A stretch of DNA of 64,000 nt from Pumilibacter intestinalis (GTDB lineage Bacteria > Bacillota > Clostridia > Christensenellales > Pumilibacteraceae). The position numbers and the translations under genes are program-made. The notes beneath the pieces were generated by a model. That model had not been told where the DNA came from. It saw only the letters and a program-made list of their open reading frames with translations, and searched no databases. Shown piece after piece: positions 40,933 to 49,813 of this stretch (position 1 is the first letter of the stretch; each line of letters starts with the position of its first letter). Where the stretch lies: the NCBI RefSeq assembly GCF_943193005.1, contig NZ_CALPCH010000005.1, forward strand, positions 83,271-147,270. Reading direction: 5' to 3'.

Positions 40933-41562
40933 TTATCGATTTTCAACACTTTCCGTTTTTGTCGTGCCGAAGGGAGCAACAACCAAAGTGCCGTTATCCA
41001 TGGTATCCACCACTTTGACTTTTTCGCCCGTTTTTATGGGTTCTTCGCTGTCGGTAACCGCTTCGAGTTCAACGTAACGTTCCTGAACGTATACGTTTAC
41101 TTTGCCGTTGCCGCTACGCAAAGCGGGCACGGTGAGATACACCTCCGCGGTTTTGCCCACGCTGTTCTCTATTTTGAGATTGCCGCTGTCTTGCAATTTT
41201 TCGGTCGCCTTTATAAACGCCGAAATGCCGAACGCCGCCGCAATTCCCGCCGCTATGCCCGGTATGAGCGCAAGGAACTTTATGGGATAAAACAGCGCGA
41301 ACGTGAGCCAACACCCCACCGCCAAAAAAGCGATAATACCGCGCACGGTGAGCACTCTCAGTCCGAAAATAGTGAGTCCCACTCCGCCGTCGTTTATGGT
41401 GTCTACGTCGTCTATGCTCGTGTCGGCGTCAAACGACGAGTCGTTATCGCCGCTCCCCACAGCCAACAGTATTATCTGCACAATCATAAATAGCGTTGCC
41501 GCGCAAGCTATTACGAAGAGCACTTGCTGAAAAGTATGTAAGTTGTTCCACCATTCGGTCAT
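40933..41562 (-). CDS. NfeD-like membrane protein, flotillin partner
   Basis: 209 residues with membrane segments at about 14-34, 68-86 and 90-112, and a C-terminal OB-fold (SVGKTAEVYLTVPALRSGNGK onward, about 130-200). NfeD C-terminal domains accompany flotillins and stomatins; this is the short class without the ClpP-like protease domain. CAGGAG precedes the ATG. It is upstream of the flotillin gene as in the yuaF-yuaG pair. Confidence 0.88.
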   Translation of the reverse strand: MTEWWNNLHTFQQVLFVIACAATLFMIVQIILLAVGSGDNDSSFDADTSIDDVDTINDGGVGLTIFGLRVLTVRGIIAFLAVGCWLTFALFYPIKFLALIPGIAAGIAAAFGISAFIKATEKLQDSGNLKIENSVGKTAEVYLTVPALRSGNGKVNVYVQERYVELEAVTDSEEPIKTGEKVKVVDTMDNGTLVVAPFGTTKTESVENR

Positions 41563-41599
41563 GTTTTTATCTCCTGACGTTTATTATTGTATGTTAATG

Positions 41600-41755
41600 T
41601 CATTGCAAGCAAAGCGAAGCAATCTCCTACATGAAACATGTACAGTTACTATTCGCTTTCTCATGTATGGGATTGCCACGGGCACAAGCGCCCTCGCAAT
41701 GACATGGTTTGGTAATGCTTGTCATTGCGAGCGAGTTTACGAGCGCGGCAATCTC
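41600..41755. repeat. REP-like repeat cluster (three copies)
   Basis: Copies: forward 41600-41626 (short, AGCAAAGCGAAGC core), reverse 41671-41703 (CGGGCACAAGCGCCC core) and forward 41721-41755. The first two are joined by a spacer with GTACAGTTACT and CTTTCTCATG, which recurs at 43.6 and 44.3 kb. Confidence 0.85.
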
Positions 41756-41769
41756 ATGCAACAGAACCT

Positions 41770-43413
41770 TTACGCTTTCTTTTTATCGCATTTGTGTAAA
41801 ACCAAATCCACCACAAACAAACCTATGCCGAGCACTGCCGACACAATGGGCAACGCTCCTACGGAATAAGTAAATCCGAGTTTAAGCGACTTGCATATAG
41901 ACGACGCCATAGCCATAGTAACTATAGGCGTTACCATCATAGCGATAGCTCCAACCATGCTCAGCATGCTCCATAGCGTTGTTTTATGTTTCTTCTCGGG
42001 TTCGGCTTCTTCCATAAACAACTTAAACACAAACATAACGAACGCGCCCGCCATAAGCAACAAAAATGCGAAAGACAGCCAACCCATTGCAGTTGCGCCC
42101 GGTCCGTAAGAACGCTCCGCTTCGGCAGAGAAACAAATTTTCATAGGGTTGCCGTTAATTTCGAGTTTCTCCAAAAATTTCTCCGAGAATTCCCCGTCCG
42201 CTATATAATAAACTATAGCTTCCTTAATCTCTTTGTCCAAATCCGCCGCGCTATAACCTTTTTTCCATACAATACTACCGCTACTGCTTATATCCCAAGC
42301 AAACGCGTCCGACGAACCCGCCATTCCGTCTATAATTTCGAAATAACCTACCTTTACTTCTGCGCCCGAACCTATGGACAATGTTCCCGTTTCGTCGCGT
42401 AAAGAGTAGCCTACTTTCATTACCGACGAACCAGCAAAGCATACCATTATAATGGCAAGCATGGCGCACACGCCTCTGCGAACGTTTGAAATAACCGACG
42501 TGCGGGGAAGTTTTTCTATAGCATATTTGCAAGCCGTAATGCCGCCGAGTCCCAAACAACCGAGTATAATAATAGCTATGGCACCGCCTGCAATCGAGTT
42601 GCCCGTGATTAAAAATCCGAAAGTAAGCGCGGCAACGAGAGCAAGAGCCAAAACTTCGTGCTTAAAGAATTTATCGGTCTTTTTTCTCGTAACATTTATA
42701 GCGTGAACGAGCGTAATAATAAAGAACGTAAGCGTAAGCACCATAATGGCAAGCGTTTGCAAGCCCCACATAAGCACTTCCGCAACTACGGGAGCAAACA
42801 ATGTTTCTTCGCAAATAGTCATACGCAACGCGCCGAAATCCGAAACCGCCTTAGCCAATCCAATCCCGTAATTTCCATTTGAAAAGAATGCGGCAAAGTC
42901 TATAACGTTTTGAGCATACGTAGACGGACTTATAAGCAAAAACATGCCGCGTACGGCGTCAAAGCCGTTAACCGAAACGCTCAATCCGTCAACATTGAAC
43001 TTAAACATGCCGAAGAACGAGAAAATGAACATGCACATAAGCAGTGCGGAAACCGTAAACGAGCGCGCTATACGGTAAGCATACATTAACTTGCCGCCCG
43101 CGGCGGGTTTCTTTTCTTTTGCCGCTTCGGCAGTTTGCGGCTGTGCGTAGTCTTGGCTTTGAGCGGTTGCAACCGCGCCGCCGAGCTTATTGCCGCATAC
43201 CGAGCAAAACGCCGAGTCGTCGGGGTTTACCTTGCCGCACTTTTCACACACCGCGCCCTCGGTGGGATATCCGCATTTGGTGCAATACTTTACTTGCGGC
43301 GGCACGTACGTTTTACAACGCCTACACGCCTTTGTGGAGAGCCGTTCTCCGCAGTGCTCGCAGTACAAAGAGTCGTCTTTGTTCGGCAAGTTGCATTTTT
43401 CGCAATCAATCAT
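41770..43413 (-). CDS. Membrane protein with three N-terminal zinc ribbons
   Basis: 547 residues. Three CxxC-x(9-13)-CxxC zinc ribbons lie in the first 75 residues (CEKC/CEHC, CRRC/CTKC, CEKC/CSVC), followed by an Ala/Gln linker and 8 or so membrane spans with a cytosolic-looking loop. The family of zinc-ribbon membrane proteins of Clostridia is poorly understood. GGAGGAAAAAGG precedes the ATG. It is a single gene between REP clusters. No transporter or enzyme signature is visible in the membrane part. Confidence 0.7.
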   Translation of the reverse strand: MIDCEKCNLPNKDDSLYCEHCGERLSTKACRRCKTYVPPQVKYCTKCGYPTEGAVCEKCGKVNPDDSAFCSVCGNKLGGAVATAQSQDYAQPQTAEAAKEKKPAAGGKLMYAYRIARSFTVSALLMCMFIFSFFGMFKFNVDGLSVSVNGFDAVRGMFLLISPSTYAQNVIDFAAFFSNGNYGIGLAKAVSDFGALRMTICEETLFAPVVAEVLMWGLQTLAIMVLTLTFFIITLVHAINVTRKKTDKFFKHEVLALALVAALTFGFLITGNSIAGGAIAIIILGCLGLGGITACKYAIEKLPRTSVISNVRRGVCAMLAIIMVCFAGSSVMKVGYSLRDETGTLSIGSGAEVKVGYFEIIDGMAGSSDAFAWDISSSGSIVWKKGYSAADLDKEIKEAIVYYIADGEFSEKFLEKLEINGNPMKICFSAEAERSYGPGATAMGWLSFAFLLLMAGAFVMFVFKLFMEEAEPEKKHKTTLWSMLSMVGAIAMMVTPIVTMAMASSICKSLKLGFTYSVGALPIVSAVLGIGLFVVDLVLHKCDKKKA

Positions 43414-43532
43414 CCTTTTTCCTCCTCAAGGTAAAACAGTGTGGATTTCATATATATTACAATTATACAACGGTATCACAATATTGTCAATATATTTTCT
43501 CATGTTTGCCACTCCCCGTCATTGAGTTCTCC

Positions 43533-43683
43533 GTCATTGCGAGGGCATTTATGCCCGCGGCAATATCCCGCTCTAACTTGTCATTGCGAGGGTGCTTGCA
43601 CCCGCGGCAATCTCGGGCATGGAGCGGGTACAGTTGCTTTCCCTTTCTCATGCAAGAGATTGCTTCGCTTCGCTCGCAATGAC
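43533..43683. repeat. REP-like repeat cluster (three copies)
   Basis: Forward copies 43533-43566 (core GGGCATTTATGCCC) and 43580-43614 (core GGGTGCTTGCACCC), then a shared spacer (43615-43657) and a reverse copy 43658-43683. The two forward cores differ but each is self-complementary. Confidence 0.88.
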
Positions 43684-43711
43684 GGATAAACCCTCGCAAT
43701 GACGGGGTTAC

Positions 43712-44200
43712 CTATTCGAATTTGCGCTTCCCTTCTTTGCGCCTGTCGCGAAAAAAGCCGCGGATTGGCTCCAAACACTCCTCTTTGAGTATGCCGCCCT
43801 CCACCGAAGCGCGGTGATTAAACCGTTGGTCTTGCACCAAATTCATTATAGTGCCGCAACACCCGAAGCGCAAATCGTCCGCGCCGAAATACACCGAGCG
43901 TATGCGCGAATAGATAATCGCGCCGCTGCACATAACGCAAGGTTCGAGCGTTACGAACAAGTCGCAATCGCACAAATTCCACCTATCGAGTTTTTTGCCC
44001 GCTTTGCGTATGGCAACCACCTCGGCGTGCGCGGCGGGGTCTTTTTTGGTTTCGCGCTCGTTTTTGCCCCGCGCGATTATTTTGCCGTTTTGCACGATTA
44101 CCGCGCCTATGGGCACTTCGCCCGCATCGCCCGCTTTCATTGCCTCGGCGAGCGCGGCTCGCATGAATTTTTGCTTGAGCTTGTCCGAATATTCTTCCAC
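43712..44200 (-). CDS. tadA: tRNA-specific adenosine deaminase
   Basis: 162 residues from a GTG at 44200 with ACGGGAG before it; a longer frame to 44263 runs into a REP repeat. The cytidine-deaminase fold zinc motifs are HAEVVAI (near 60, His and Glu) and PCVMCSGA (near 90). TadA converts A34 of tRNA-Arg(ACG) to inosine. The family has about 150-170 residues, which fits this start. Confidence 0.93.
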   Translation of the reverse strand: MEEYSDKLKQKFMRAALAEAMKAGDAGEVPIGAVIVQNGKIIARGKNERETKKDPAAHAEVVAIRKAGKKLDRWNLCDCDLFVTLEPCVMCSGAIIYSRIRSVYFGADDLRFGCCGTIMNLVQDQRFNHRASVEGGILKEECLEPIRGFFRDRRKEGKRKFE

Positions 44201-44242
44201 TTTGTTTGCTCCCGTAAAGTCGGTGTATTGTTCTATAGGTTG

Positions 44243-44399
44243 AGATTGCCGCGCTCGTTTCACTCGCTCGCAATGACGGGTAAATCCTTGCCATTGTCAT
44301 TGCGAGGGTGCTTGCACCCGTGGCAATCTCCTGCATGGAGCTTGTACAGTTGCTTTCCATTTCTTATGCAGGGGATTGCTTCGCTACGCTCGCAATGAC
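44243..44399. repeat. REP-like repeat cluster (three copies)
   Basis: Reverse copy 44243-44277, forward copy 44296-44330 (core GGGTGCTTGCACCC), the shared spacer with GTACAGTTGCTTTCC, and reverse copy 44373-44399. The last two with spacer form the same composite as at 43.6 kb. Confidence 0.88.
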
Positions 44400-44410
44400 G
44401 AGCGCGCAAT

Positions 44411-45259
44411 CTAAACGTAGCCGTTTTCTTTCATAAAATCGCAGAGTTGCACCGGCAAAAGCGGAGCGCGGGCAAAATCCTCGTATATGCTTTCGTCGGG
44501 CAACGGGTGCGAAAAGTTATCCGATACAAGCTCTATCGTGAGCGAGGGTATTTTGAGTTCCTGCACGCACCAATCTTTGTATCCGCCCGCCGAGCCGCGA
44601 GTGCCCTCTATTAGCCTGTAGCCCGTAAGCGAGGCGGCGTATTCCGCCACGGCTCTGTCGCGCCTAAGTCGCTCGCCGCTCTGCCCGAATTCGTAATAAA
44701 TCTCTCTGCCTTTGGCGTGATACGAGAGCGTGAGCACGGGCTTTATCTTGCGGGTAAACTCGGCGAGCGCAACCGTTTCCGGCTCGGAAAAGGGCTTTGC
44801 GCCTATGTAATTTTCACTGCCCGCCGTTCGCACGTTTTGCGCTCCCTCGCCCCAACGCGCGTTAAAATTCACGTTTAGGTCCACGCCCGCGGCGTTGGCT
44901 TTCCAAAGCGAGAAATCTTCGTTTCCGCCGTTGAGCGCGAGCAGTCGGTCGGAGTCCGACCCGAACGCCGCCGCCCCTTCGGACACGAGCACGTTGCCGT
45001 CGGGGTTTACTATGGGCACGAAATACACTCCGCACTCGGGCGGCGCGGCAAACAGTTTGTACATTTGCCTAACCGCGAACAGCGCCGACACGTGCTCGCG
45101 AGCGTGGATTGCGGCGGTAACCATCACGCTGTGTTTTCCCGCGCCTATTTTAACGTACGGAATAATTCGCCCGTACGCGCTCGAGCCTATCGCGCCCGTT
45201 TCCACGCCGTAACGCGACAAATAATTTACGTCGTCGAGCAATTCGCCGTATGTATACAT
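44411..45259 (-). CDS. M14-family zinc carboxypeptidase
   Basis: 282 residues. HAREH (His-52, Glu-55) and SYHAKG (third zinc ligand near 195) form the zinc site and TIEL (near 250) carries the catalytic glutamate. No clear signal peptide or LysM domain, so it may act inside the cell or leave by another route. Relatives cleave gamma-D-Glu-meso-DAP links in cell wall peptides or C-terminal residues of peptides. GGAGG sits 8 bases before the ATG. Both neighbours face the same way but the REP cluster separates it from tadA. Confidence 0.85.
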   Translation of the reverse strand: MYTYGELLDDVNYLSRYGVETGAIGSSAYGRIIPYVKIGAGKHSVMVTAAIHAREHVSALFAVRQMYKLFAAPPECGVYFVPIVNPDGNVLVSEGAAAFGSDSDRLLALNGGNEDFSLWKANAAGVDLNVNFNARWGEGAQNVRTAGSENYIGAKPFSEPETVALAEFTRKIKPVLTLSYHAKGREIYYEFGQSGERLRRDRAVAEYAASLTGYRLIEGTRGSAGGYKDWCVQELKIPSLTIELVSDNFSHPLPDESIYEDFARAPLLPVQLCDFMKENGYV

Positions 45260-45311
45260 ATAAAGTTCCTCCGTGGGTTCTTTATATGATATGCGCTCGT
45301 ATGCGCCGCCG

Positions 45312-45767
45312 TTACTTGTGGTACGGCATGCCCGCGGTAATCGTCATAGCCCTGTAAATTTGTTCGAGCAGTATAACTCGCATGAGTTGGTGCGGATATG
45401 TTACGCGCCCGAAACTCACGCGCTTATCGACTGAACCGCGTATGCGGTTATCCACGCCGCAACTGCCGCCTATTATAAAGCGCACCGCGTTCTTGCCCGA
45501 TACGAACGCTTTATCCAATATTTCCGCAAGCCCCTCGCTCGAAACGAGTTCGCCGCCCGCGTCGCACAGTATGCGGTATTCGCCCTGCGCAAAGGTTTTT
45601 TCTATGGAGTCGCTCTCGCGCTTTATCGCGTCGGGGTGCGGGCTGTCGTCGAGTTCGCTCACGGTGAGTTTGCAAAACCTGCCCAGCCTTTTTTGATATT
45701 CCGCAACCGCGTCCGAAAAATATTTTTCTTTGAGCTTGCCCACGCAACTCACGGCTATGTTTTTCAA
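45312..45767 (-). CDS. rlmH: 23S rRNA (pseudouridine1915-N3)-methyltransferase
   Basis: 151 residues, an alpha/beta-knot SPOUT methyltransferase. FIIGGSCGVD near residue 100 and the C-terminal HQLMRVILLEQIYRA are family hallmarks. It methylates Psi1915 in helix 69 of the large subunit. The start is a TTG (45767) with GGAG 8 bases upstream; no ATG fits better. It lies 13 bases from the next upstream gene. Confidence 0.95.
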   Translation of the reverse strand: MKNIAVSCVGKLKEKYFSDAVAEYQKRLGRFCKLTVSELDDSPHPDAIKRESDSIEKTFAQGEYRILCDAGGELVSSEGLAEILDKAFVSGKNAVRFIIGGSCGVDNRIRGSVDKRVSFGRVTYPHQLMRVILLEQIYRAMTITAGMPYHK

Positions 45768-45780
45768 TTTGGTATTCTCC

Positions 45781-46899
45781 TTAAACCACCCAGCCGAAAA
45801 TAAAGGTGAACAGCGTAGTAAGCACGCTCACCGTTATCGCGCCGAAGAAAAATACGTTGTCGCGCACCGAGGGGCGATACAAATCTTCTTTGAGCTTTTG
45901 CCCGTACACCTCTTTGTCGAGTCCGAGCTCGCGCACCTTGTCTTTGTCTTCCTCGCCTATGAGCACAACGCGGTTGTTGGTGTGGTCAAATCCCGAGTCG
46001 GCGATAACCTCTTTTTTGCGGGCGAGTCCGCGGTGCGAATTGAGGTAAATCAGCAGTACGACAAGCCCAACCAAAACGCCCAATATCAGCACGAATGCAA
46101 ACAACAGCCACTGCGGGCGGGTGCGTGCCGTTTCGTTTATAAACGCGTACACGCCGCCTTTGAAAAAGCCGTAGGTGTTGCAATAGTCGCTCGCAACCGA
46201 AAAGGCGTTGTTTGTGAAATGGATTATCATGCACGGATAAACGCTTTTTAGCTTTATGCACAAATACGCCATGAACGCGCCGAAAAACATTGTGTAAAAC
46301 ACCTGAGTAATATTTTGGTGAAACAGCCCGAACTCCAAGCCCATTATGGCAACCGCGGTGTAAAACGGGAAACTGCCGCGTATAACCGTGAGCAATGCGC
46401 CGCGGTTGAAAAACTCCTCGCAAAATCCGGGCAAAACTCCTGTGAGAAAGAGCGAGAGCACGAGCACACCCGCCGAAAAAGTTTCGGGCAACGGGCTCGA
46501 GCCGTGGGTATAGCCGAGCGAGATGAGCAGGTTTTGCCAAATGTTGCTCACGCCTATGGTGACTATGTTGCAAAGTATGCCTATAGGCAACGCGAGCGCG
46601 AGGTTGTACCATTTGGTTTTGCGAAAGTTGGAAAGCTCGAGCATGCCGCGCACGTTCTTTTTGAGCGCGAACTTATAAAACAGCACGGGCATAACCACCA
46701 TAACGCCAGCCTGCATGAGCATGCTGAAAACAAAATCCGCCGCAAGCTCGTTTTCTATGGGCAAATAGTAGGATATAAGCCGAATTACGGGCAACGCCAC
46801 GGCAACGCAAAAAGTGAGAAGCGCGATAATTCGGTACTGTTTTTGCCTGCTTACGCCCTCCGCCCGCTCGTGATAAAGTTGTATTTCGTTTCCGCTCAT
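45781..46899 (-). CDS. CPBP-family intramembrane metalloprotease
   Basis: 372 residues, 8 or so membrane spans. The CPBP (CaaX protease and bacteriocin-processing) motifs EEFFNRG (EExxxR type) and FGLFHQN (FxxxH type) carry the zinc ligands. A long soluble segment after the last motif is unusual for the family. Roles in the family include peptide processing and immunity to own bacteriocins; this one is unknown. AGGAG precedes the ATG. A second member follows 125 bases further upstream, separated by two REP copies. Confidence 0.85.
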   Translation of the reverse strand: MSGNEIQLYHERAEGVSRQKQYRIIALLTFCVAVALPVIRLISYYLPIENELAADFVFSMLMQAGVMVVMPVLFYKFALKKNVRGMLELSNFRKTKWYNLALALPIGILCNIVTIGVSNIWQNLLISLGYTHGSSPLPETFSAGVLVLSLFLTGVLPGFCEEFFNRGALLTVIRGSFPFYTAVAIMGLEFGLFHQNITQVFYTMFFGAFMAYLCIKLKSVYPCMIIHFTNNAFSVASDYCNTYGFFKGGVYAFINETARTRPQWLLFAFVLILGVLVGLVVLLIYLNSHRGLARKKEVIADSGFDHTNNRVVLIGEEDKDKVRELGLDKEVYGQKLKEDLYRPSVRDNVFFFGAITVSVLTTLFTFIFGWVV

Positions 46900-46922
46900 T
46901 TATAACTCCTTTATATCGTATG

Positions 46923-47010
46923 AGATTGCCGCGCTCGTAAACTCGCTCGCAATGACGGGTAGCATGAATATTAACGTCATTGCGAGGGCGTTCGCGCCCG
47001 CGGCAATCTC
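46923..47010. repeat. REP-like repeat pair, facing copies
   Basis: A reverse copy (46923-46955) and forward copy (46976-47010, core GGGCGTTCGCGCCC) between the two CPBP genes. Confidence 0.85.
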
Positions 47011-47023
47011 CTGCATCAAACAA

Positions 47024-47995
47024 CTACAGCATTGCCGCGACGAACACGAATATCCACATCACCGCGCAAATACCCAAACTGCCAACGTAAAGCATAAGAC
47101 CCGTTTTGCGATTGCCCGACTTTTTCTCTTTCTCGGAGTCGGTGTTTTCCGCGTTAGCATGTTCGTCCGCGTCTTTTTTGTTTTCTTTGTTCTCTTTTTT
47201 GCATTTGCGGTTTATAAGTTCCATAAGCATGCAAACGCCCCACACCGCCGCCGCGGCGGCGATAAACAGCCCCGCAGTGCCCAAAACGGCGCTCACGGCA
47301 TTGCGCGTGACCGCTTGCACGAATTTCATAATTGCGCCGTCGGCAAACATAGCCAAAGCGTTACTGCCCGCGTGCACTATTATCGGCGCGAGCAAAGTTC
47401 CGCTCTTGATTGCGGCGAGAGCGCACACGTAGCCGAGGAAAAACTGATATATTGTTTGCTCGGGGTTCATGTGCATGAGCGAAAACGCCAACGCGCTCAT
47501 AAGCGCGGCTACATAAGTATTGAATTCTTTTTTGAGTCCGCTCAGTAAAAAGCCGCGGAATATAAGCTCTTCGGCGCACGGCGCGAGTATAATCGTGGCT
47601 ATAGCGGCAAGCGCGGTTTCGCCCGCGCCCGAAAATTCCAGTCCCGACGGTTTATAGCCGTTGTTAAGCAAAAGCGTTTCGAATAAAAGCGCGGGGAGCA
47701 TAAATCCGAACATGGATATCACGGGCAACAGCGGCGCGAGCGCAAGGCTCGGGCGCGGCTTGTTCACGGGAAAGGCAAGCGCGGGGCGTATCTTTTTAGC
47801 CGAGTAATAAATTACGGGCACAGCCGCAAACACGAGCTGAAATATAATCATGCAAACGAGTTGCGCGTAGTTGCTCGTTTGACCCGCGCCCACTATTATG
47901 CCCGCAAGCAACTGCACGCCGAGATTGCCCGCTATAGCAAGCAACAGCACCATTATGCCGTCGAGGTAGCCCACCTCTTTTTTTACAAATCGCAT
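47024..47995 (-). CDS. CPBP-family intramembrane metalloprotease
   Basis: 323 residues with multiple spans. EELIFRGFLL and AFSLMHMNPEQ hold the zinc and catalytic residues. The C-terminal tail is highly charged (Lys/Glu/Asp-rich, around 270-295) before a last hydrophobic segment. GGAGAAAAT precedes the ATG. It is a paralogue of the neighbour; the pair may have come from duplication, though the two are quite diverged. Confidence 0.85.
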   Translation of the reverse strand: MRFVKKEVGYLDGIMVLLLAIAGNLGVQLLAGIIVGAGQTSNYAQLVCMIIFQLVFAAVPVIYYSAKKIRPALAFPVNKPRPSLALAPLLPVISMFGFMLPALLFETLLLNNGYKPSGLEFSGAGETALAAIATIILAPCAEELIFRGFLLSGLKKEFNTYVAALMSALAFSLMHMNPEQTIYQFFLGYVCALAAIKSGTLLAPIIVHAGSNALAMFADGAIMKFVQAVTRNAVSAVLGTAGLFIAAAAAVWGVCMLMELINRKCKKENKENKKDADEHANAENTDSEKEKKSGNRKTGLMLYVGSLGICAVMWIFVFVAAML

Positions 47996-48018
47996 ATTTT
48001 CTCCTTTCTCATGTTTTA

Positions 48019-48051
48019 GATTGCTTCGGCAATAAATTGCCTCGCAATGAC
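48019..48051. repeat. REP-like repeat, single copy
   Basis: A reverse copy with core CGGCAATAAATTGCC, between the CPBP and metallo-hydrolase genes. Confidence 0.7.
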
Positions 48052-48068
48052 GGTTTTTTACCCAACCG

Positions 48069-48848
48069 TTACACTATTTCTATTAGCCCCGAAAGGCGGT
48101 CGGGCAACGCTACGGTAAGCCCCACCTCGCCGCAGTCCGCCGCCGCAAGCGCGTCGCGGCACACGGTATACGCAAGTTCGGGGTAGTTGTTTTCGCGGCT
48201 TAAGTGCGCCAAAATAAAGTGCTTCACGCCGCTCTTACTGAGTCTTACCACAGCCGAGGCACAGTCCTCGTTGCTGAGATGTCCGCGCAGTCCGGAAATT
48301 CGCCGCTTGAGCGGATAGGAATAGCTCTTGTTCGCCGCCAAAAGCTCGGGCGAATGGTTGCTCTCTATGAGCACGAGGTCGCTCCCCTCCGCCGCGGTAA
48401 GCGCGTAGGGCGGCAACACGCCCGTATCGGTCATATACGTTATCTTTCTGCCGCCGCACCTAAGGCAAAAGCCCACGCAGTCTACGTCGTGCGAGAGCAC
48501 GAACGGACACACCGTTATCGCGCCCACGTAAAAATCGTCCTCGCCGAAAATTTTGAGTCTGTTTTCGCTCACGCCCGAGCCGATAAGTTCTTGCGCGGTT
48601 TCCGCGTGAGCGTACACCGTTACGAGCGGATATTTTTTCACGAGCGCTCCGAGTCCGCAAATATGGTCGCGGTGACGGTGCGTTACAAGCACCGAAATAT
48701 GCGATATATCCGCTCCCACGGCTTTGAGCGCCTTTTCGGTTTTGGAAAGCGTAACGCCCGCGTCTATAATCATTTCAGTGCCTTCGCCCCACACGTAAGT
48801 ACAGTTTCCCGTACTGCCGCTGAACAGGCTGCAAATCTTAAGACTCAT
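48069..48848 (-). CDS. YycJ-like metallo-beta-lactamase fold hydrolase
   Basis: 259 residues. The MBL metal motif THRHRDH (residues 56-62), later HDVDC and MTDTG, match YycJ/WalJ, a putative double-strand-DNA exonuclease encoded with walRK in B. subtilis; walRK is not nearby here. No signal peptide. It has promoter TTGCAA-17-TATAAT (48861-48889) only about 6 bases before the ATG, so the mRNA is nearly leaderless. Exact activity is uncertain. Confidence 0.85.
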   Translation of the reverse strand: MSLKICSLFSGSTGNCTYVWGEGTEMIIDAGVTLSKTEKALKAVGADISHISVLVTHRHRDHICGLGALVKKYPLVTVYAHAETAQELIGSGVSENRLKIFGEDDFYVGAITVCPFVLSHDVDCVGFCLRCGGRKITYMTDTGVLPPYALTAAEGSDLVLIESNHSPELLAANKSYSYPLKRRISGLRGHLSNEDCASAVVRLSKSGVKHFILAHLSRENNYPELAYTVCRDALAAADCGEVGLTVALPDRLSGLIEIV

Positions 48849-48860
48849 AGTACAGCTAAT

Positions 48861-48889
48861 ATTATACTTTATTGCGTGAATAATTGCAA
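48861..48889 (-). promoter_or_regulatory. Promoter of the YycJ-like gene, near-leaderless
   Basis: On the minus strand TTGCAA (48884-48889), 17 bases, TATAAT (48861-48866). Predicted start about 48854, with the ATG at 48848 and no ribosome site. Confidence 0.65.
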
Positions 48890-48894
48890 ATCTT

Positions 48895-48923
48895 TTTACA
48901 TCTCAATTATTTTATGATACAAT
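48895..48923 (+). promoter_or_regulatory. Promoter of the fumarase operon
   Basis: TTTACA (48895-48900), 17 bases, TACAAT (48918-48923), then CGGAG about 10 bases before the ATG at 48961. It is back-to-back with the YycJ-gene promoter. Confidence 0.7.
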
Positions 48924-48960
48924 AATGATATAAAACGCAACCACACGGAGCACATAAAAT

Positions 48961-49785
48961 ATGCGAACGATTAACGCGGACGACCTCATTATTCCCATAG
49001 CGAACAAAATAAAACACGCGCTCACGCACGTAAACGGCAAAGTATTGCAAAAGCTCAAAGAGGCGCAAAGCACGGAAACCTCGCCGCTGTGTAAGTGGGC
49101 TCTCGGGCAGATAGTCGAAAACGACGAAATCGCCGCGCACGAAAACGCCTACGCCTGCCAAGACTGCGGGCAAGCCGTGCTGTTCGTTTCGGCGGGGCAA
49201 GACCTGCACGTATCGGGCAATCTTACCGCCGCGCTCAACAAAGCCGTGGAACTCGGCTACGAAACGGCGCGAAAGTCGGTTGCCGACCCGCTCACGAGAA
49301 CAAACACCCAAACCAACACGCCCGCAATAATTCATTACGATATTGTGAGCGGCGACAGGCTGGAGGTGCGCTACATGGCAAAGGGCGCGGGAAGCGAGAA
49401 CATGAGCCGCATTTACATGCTCACTCCCTCGAAGGGAATAAACGGAATAATAGAAAGCGCGGTCGACTGCGTAAAACGCGCCGGCTCGTCGCCCTGCCCG
49501 CCCGTTATTTTGGGCGTGGGAATAGGCGGCACAATGGACGTTGCCGCGTTGCTTAGCAAAAAGTCGCTCGTATACGAAAGCGAAAACAAGCGGGCGGACG
49601 AGCTCGAACTCGAACGCAAAATTCTCGAGGCGGTGAACCGAACGGGCATAGGAGCGCAGGGGTTCGGCGGAAGCGTTACCGCGCTCGGAGTGCACGTGCT
49701 CACCGCGCCCACGCACATAGGCATGCTTCCCGTGGCAATCACGGTGCAATGCCACAGCGACCGCAAATTCGTATACACGGCATAA
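48961..49785 (+). CDS. Class I fumarate hydratase, alpha subunit
   Basis: 274 residues. The iron-sulfur hydro-lyase alpha pattern is seen: CQDCGQAVLFV, SPCPPVILGVGIGGTMD with conserved Cys residues, and the C-terminal GFGGSVTALGV and HIGMLPVAI. The two-subunit, oxygen-sensitive [4Fe-4S] enzyme (fumarase or tartrate dehydratase type) converts fumarate and malate. Its beta subunit follows after 28 bases. Tartrate dehydratase cannot be excluded from sequence alone. Confidence 0.92.
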   Translation: MRTINADDLIIPIANKIKHALTHVNGKVLQKLKEAQSTETSPLCKWALGQIVENDEIAAHENAYACQDCGQAVLFVSAGQDLHVSGNLTAALNKAVELGYETARKSVADPLTRTNTQTNTPAIIHYDIVSGDRLEVRYMAKGAGSENMSRIYMLTPSKGINGIIESAVDCVKRAGSSPCPPVILGVGIGGTMDVAALLSKKSLVYESENKRADELELERKILEAVNRTGIGAQGFGGSVTALGVHVLTAPTHIGMLPVAITVQCHSDRKFVYTA

Positions 49786-49813
49786 TAAAGTTCTATCGGC
49801 ACAGAGGTAAAAA

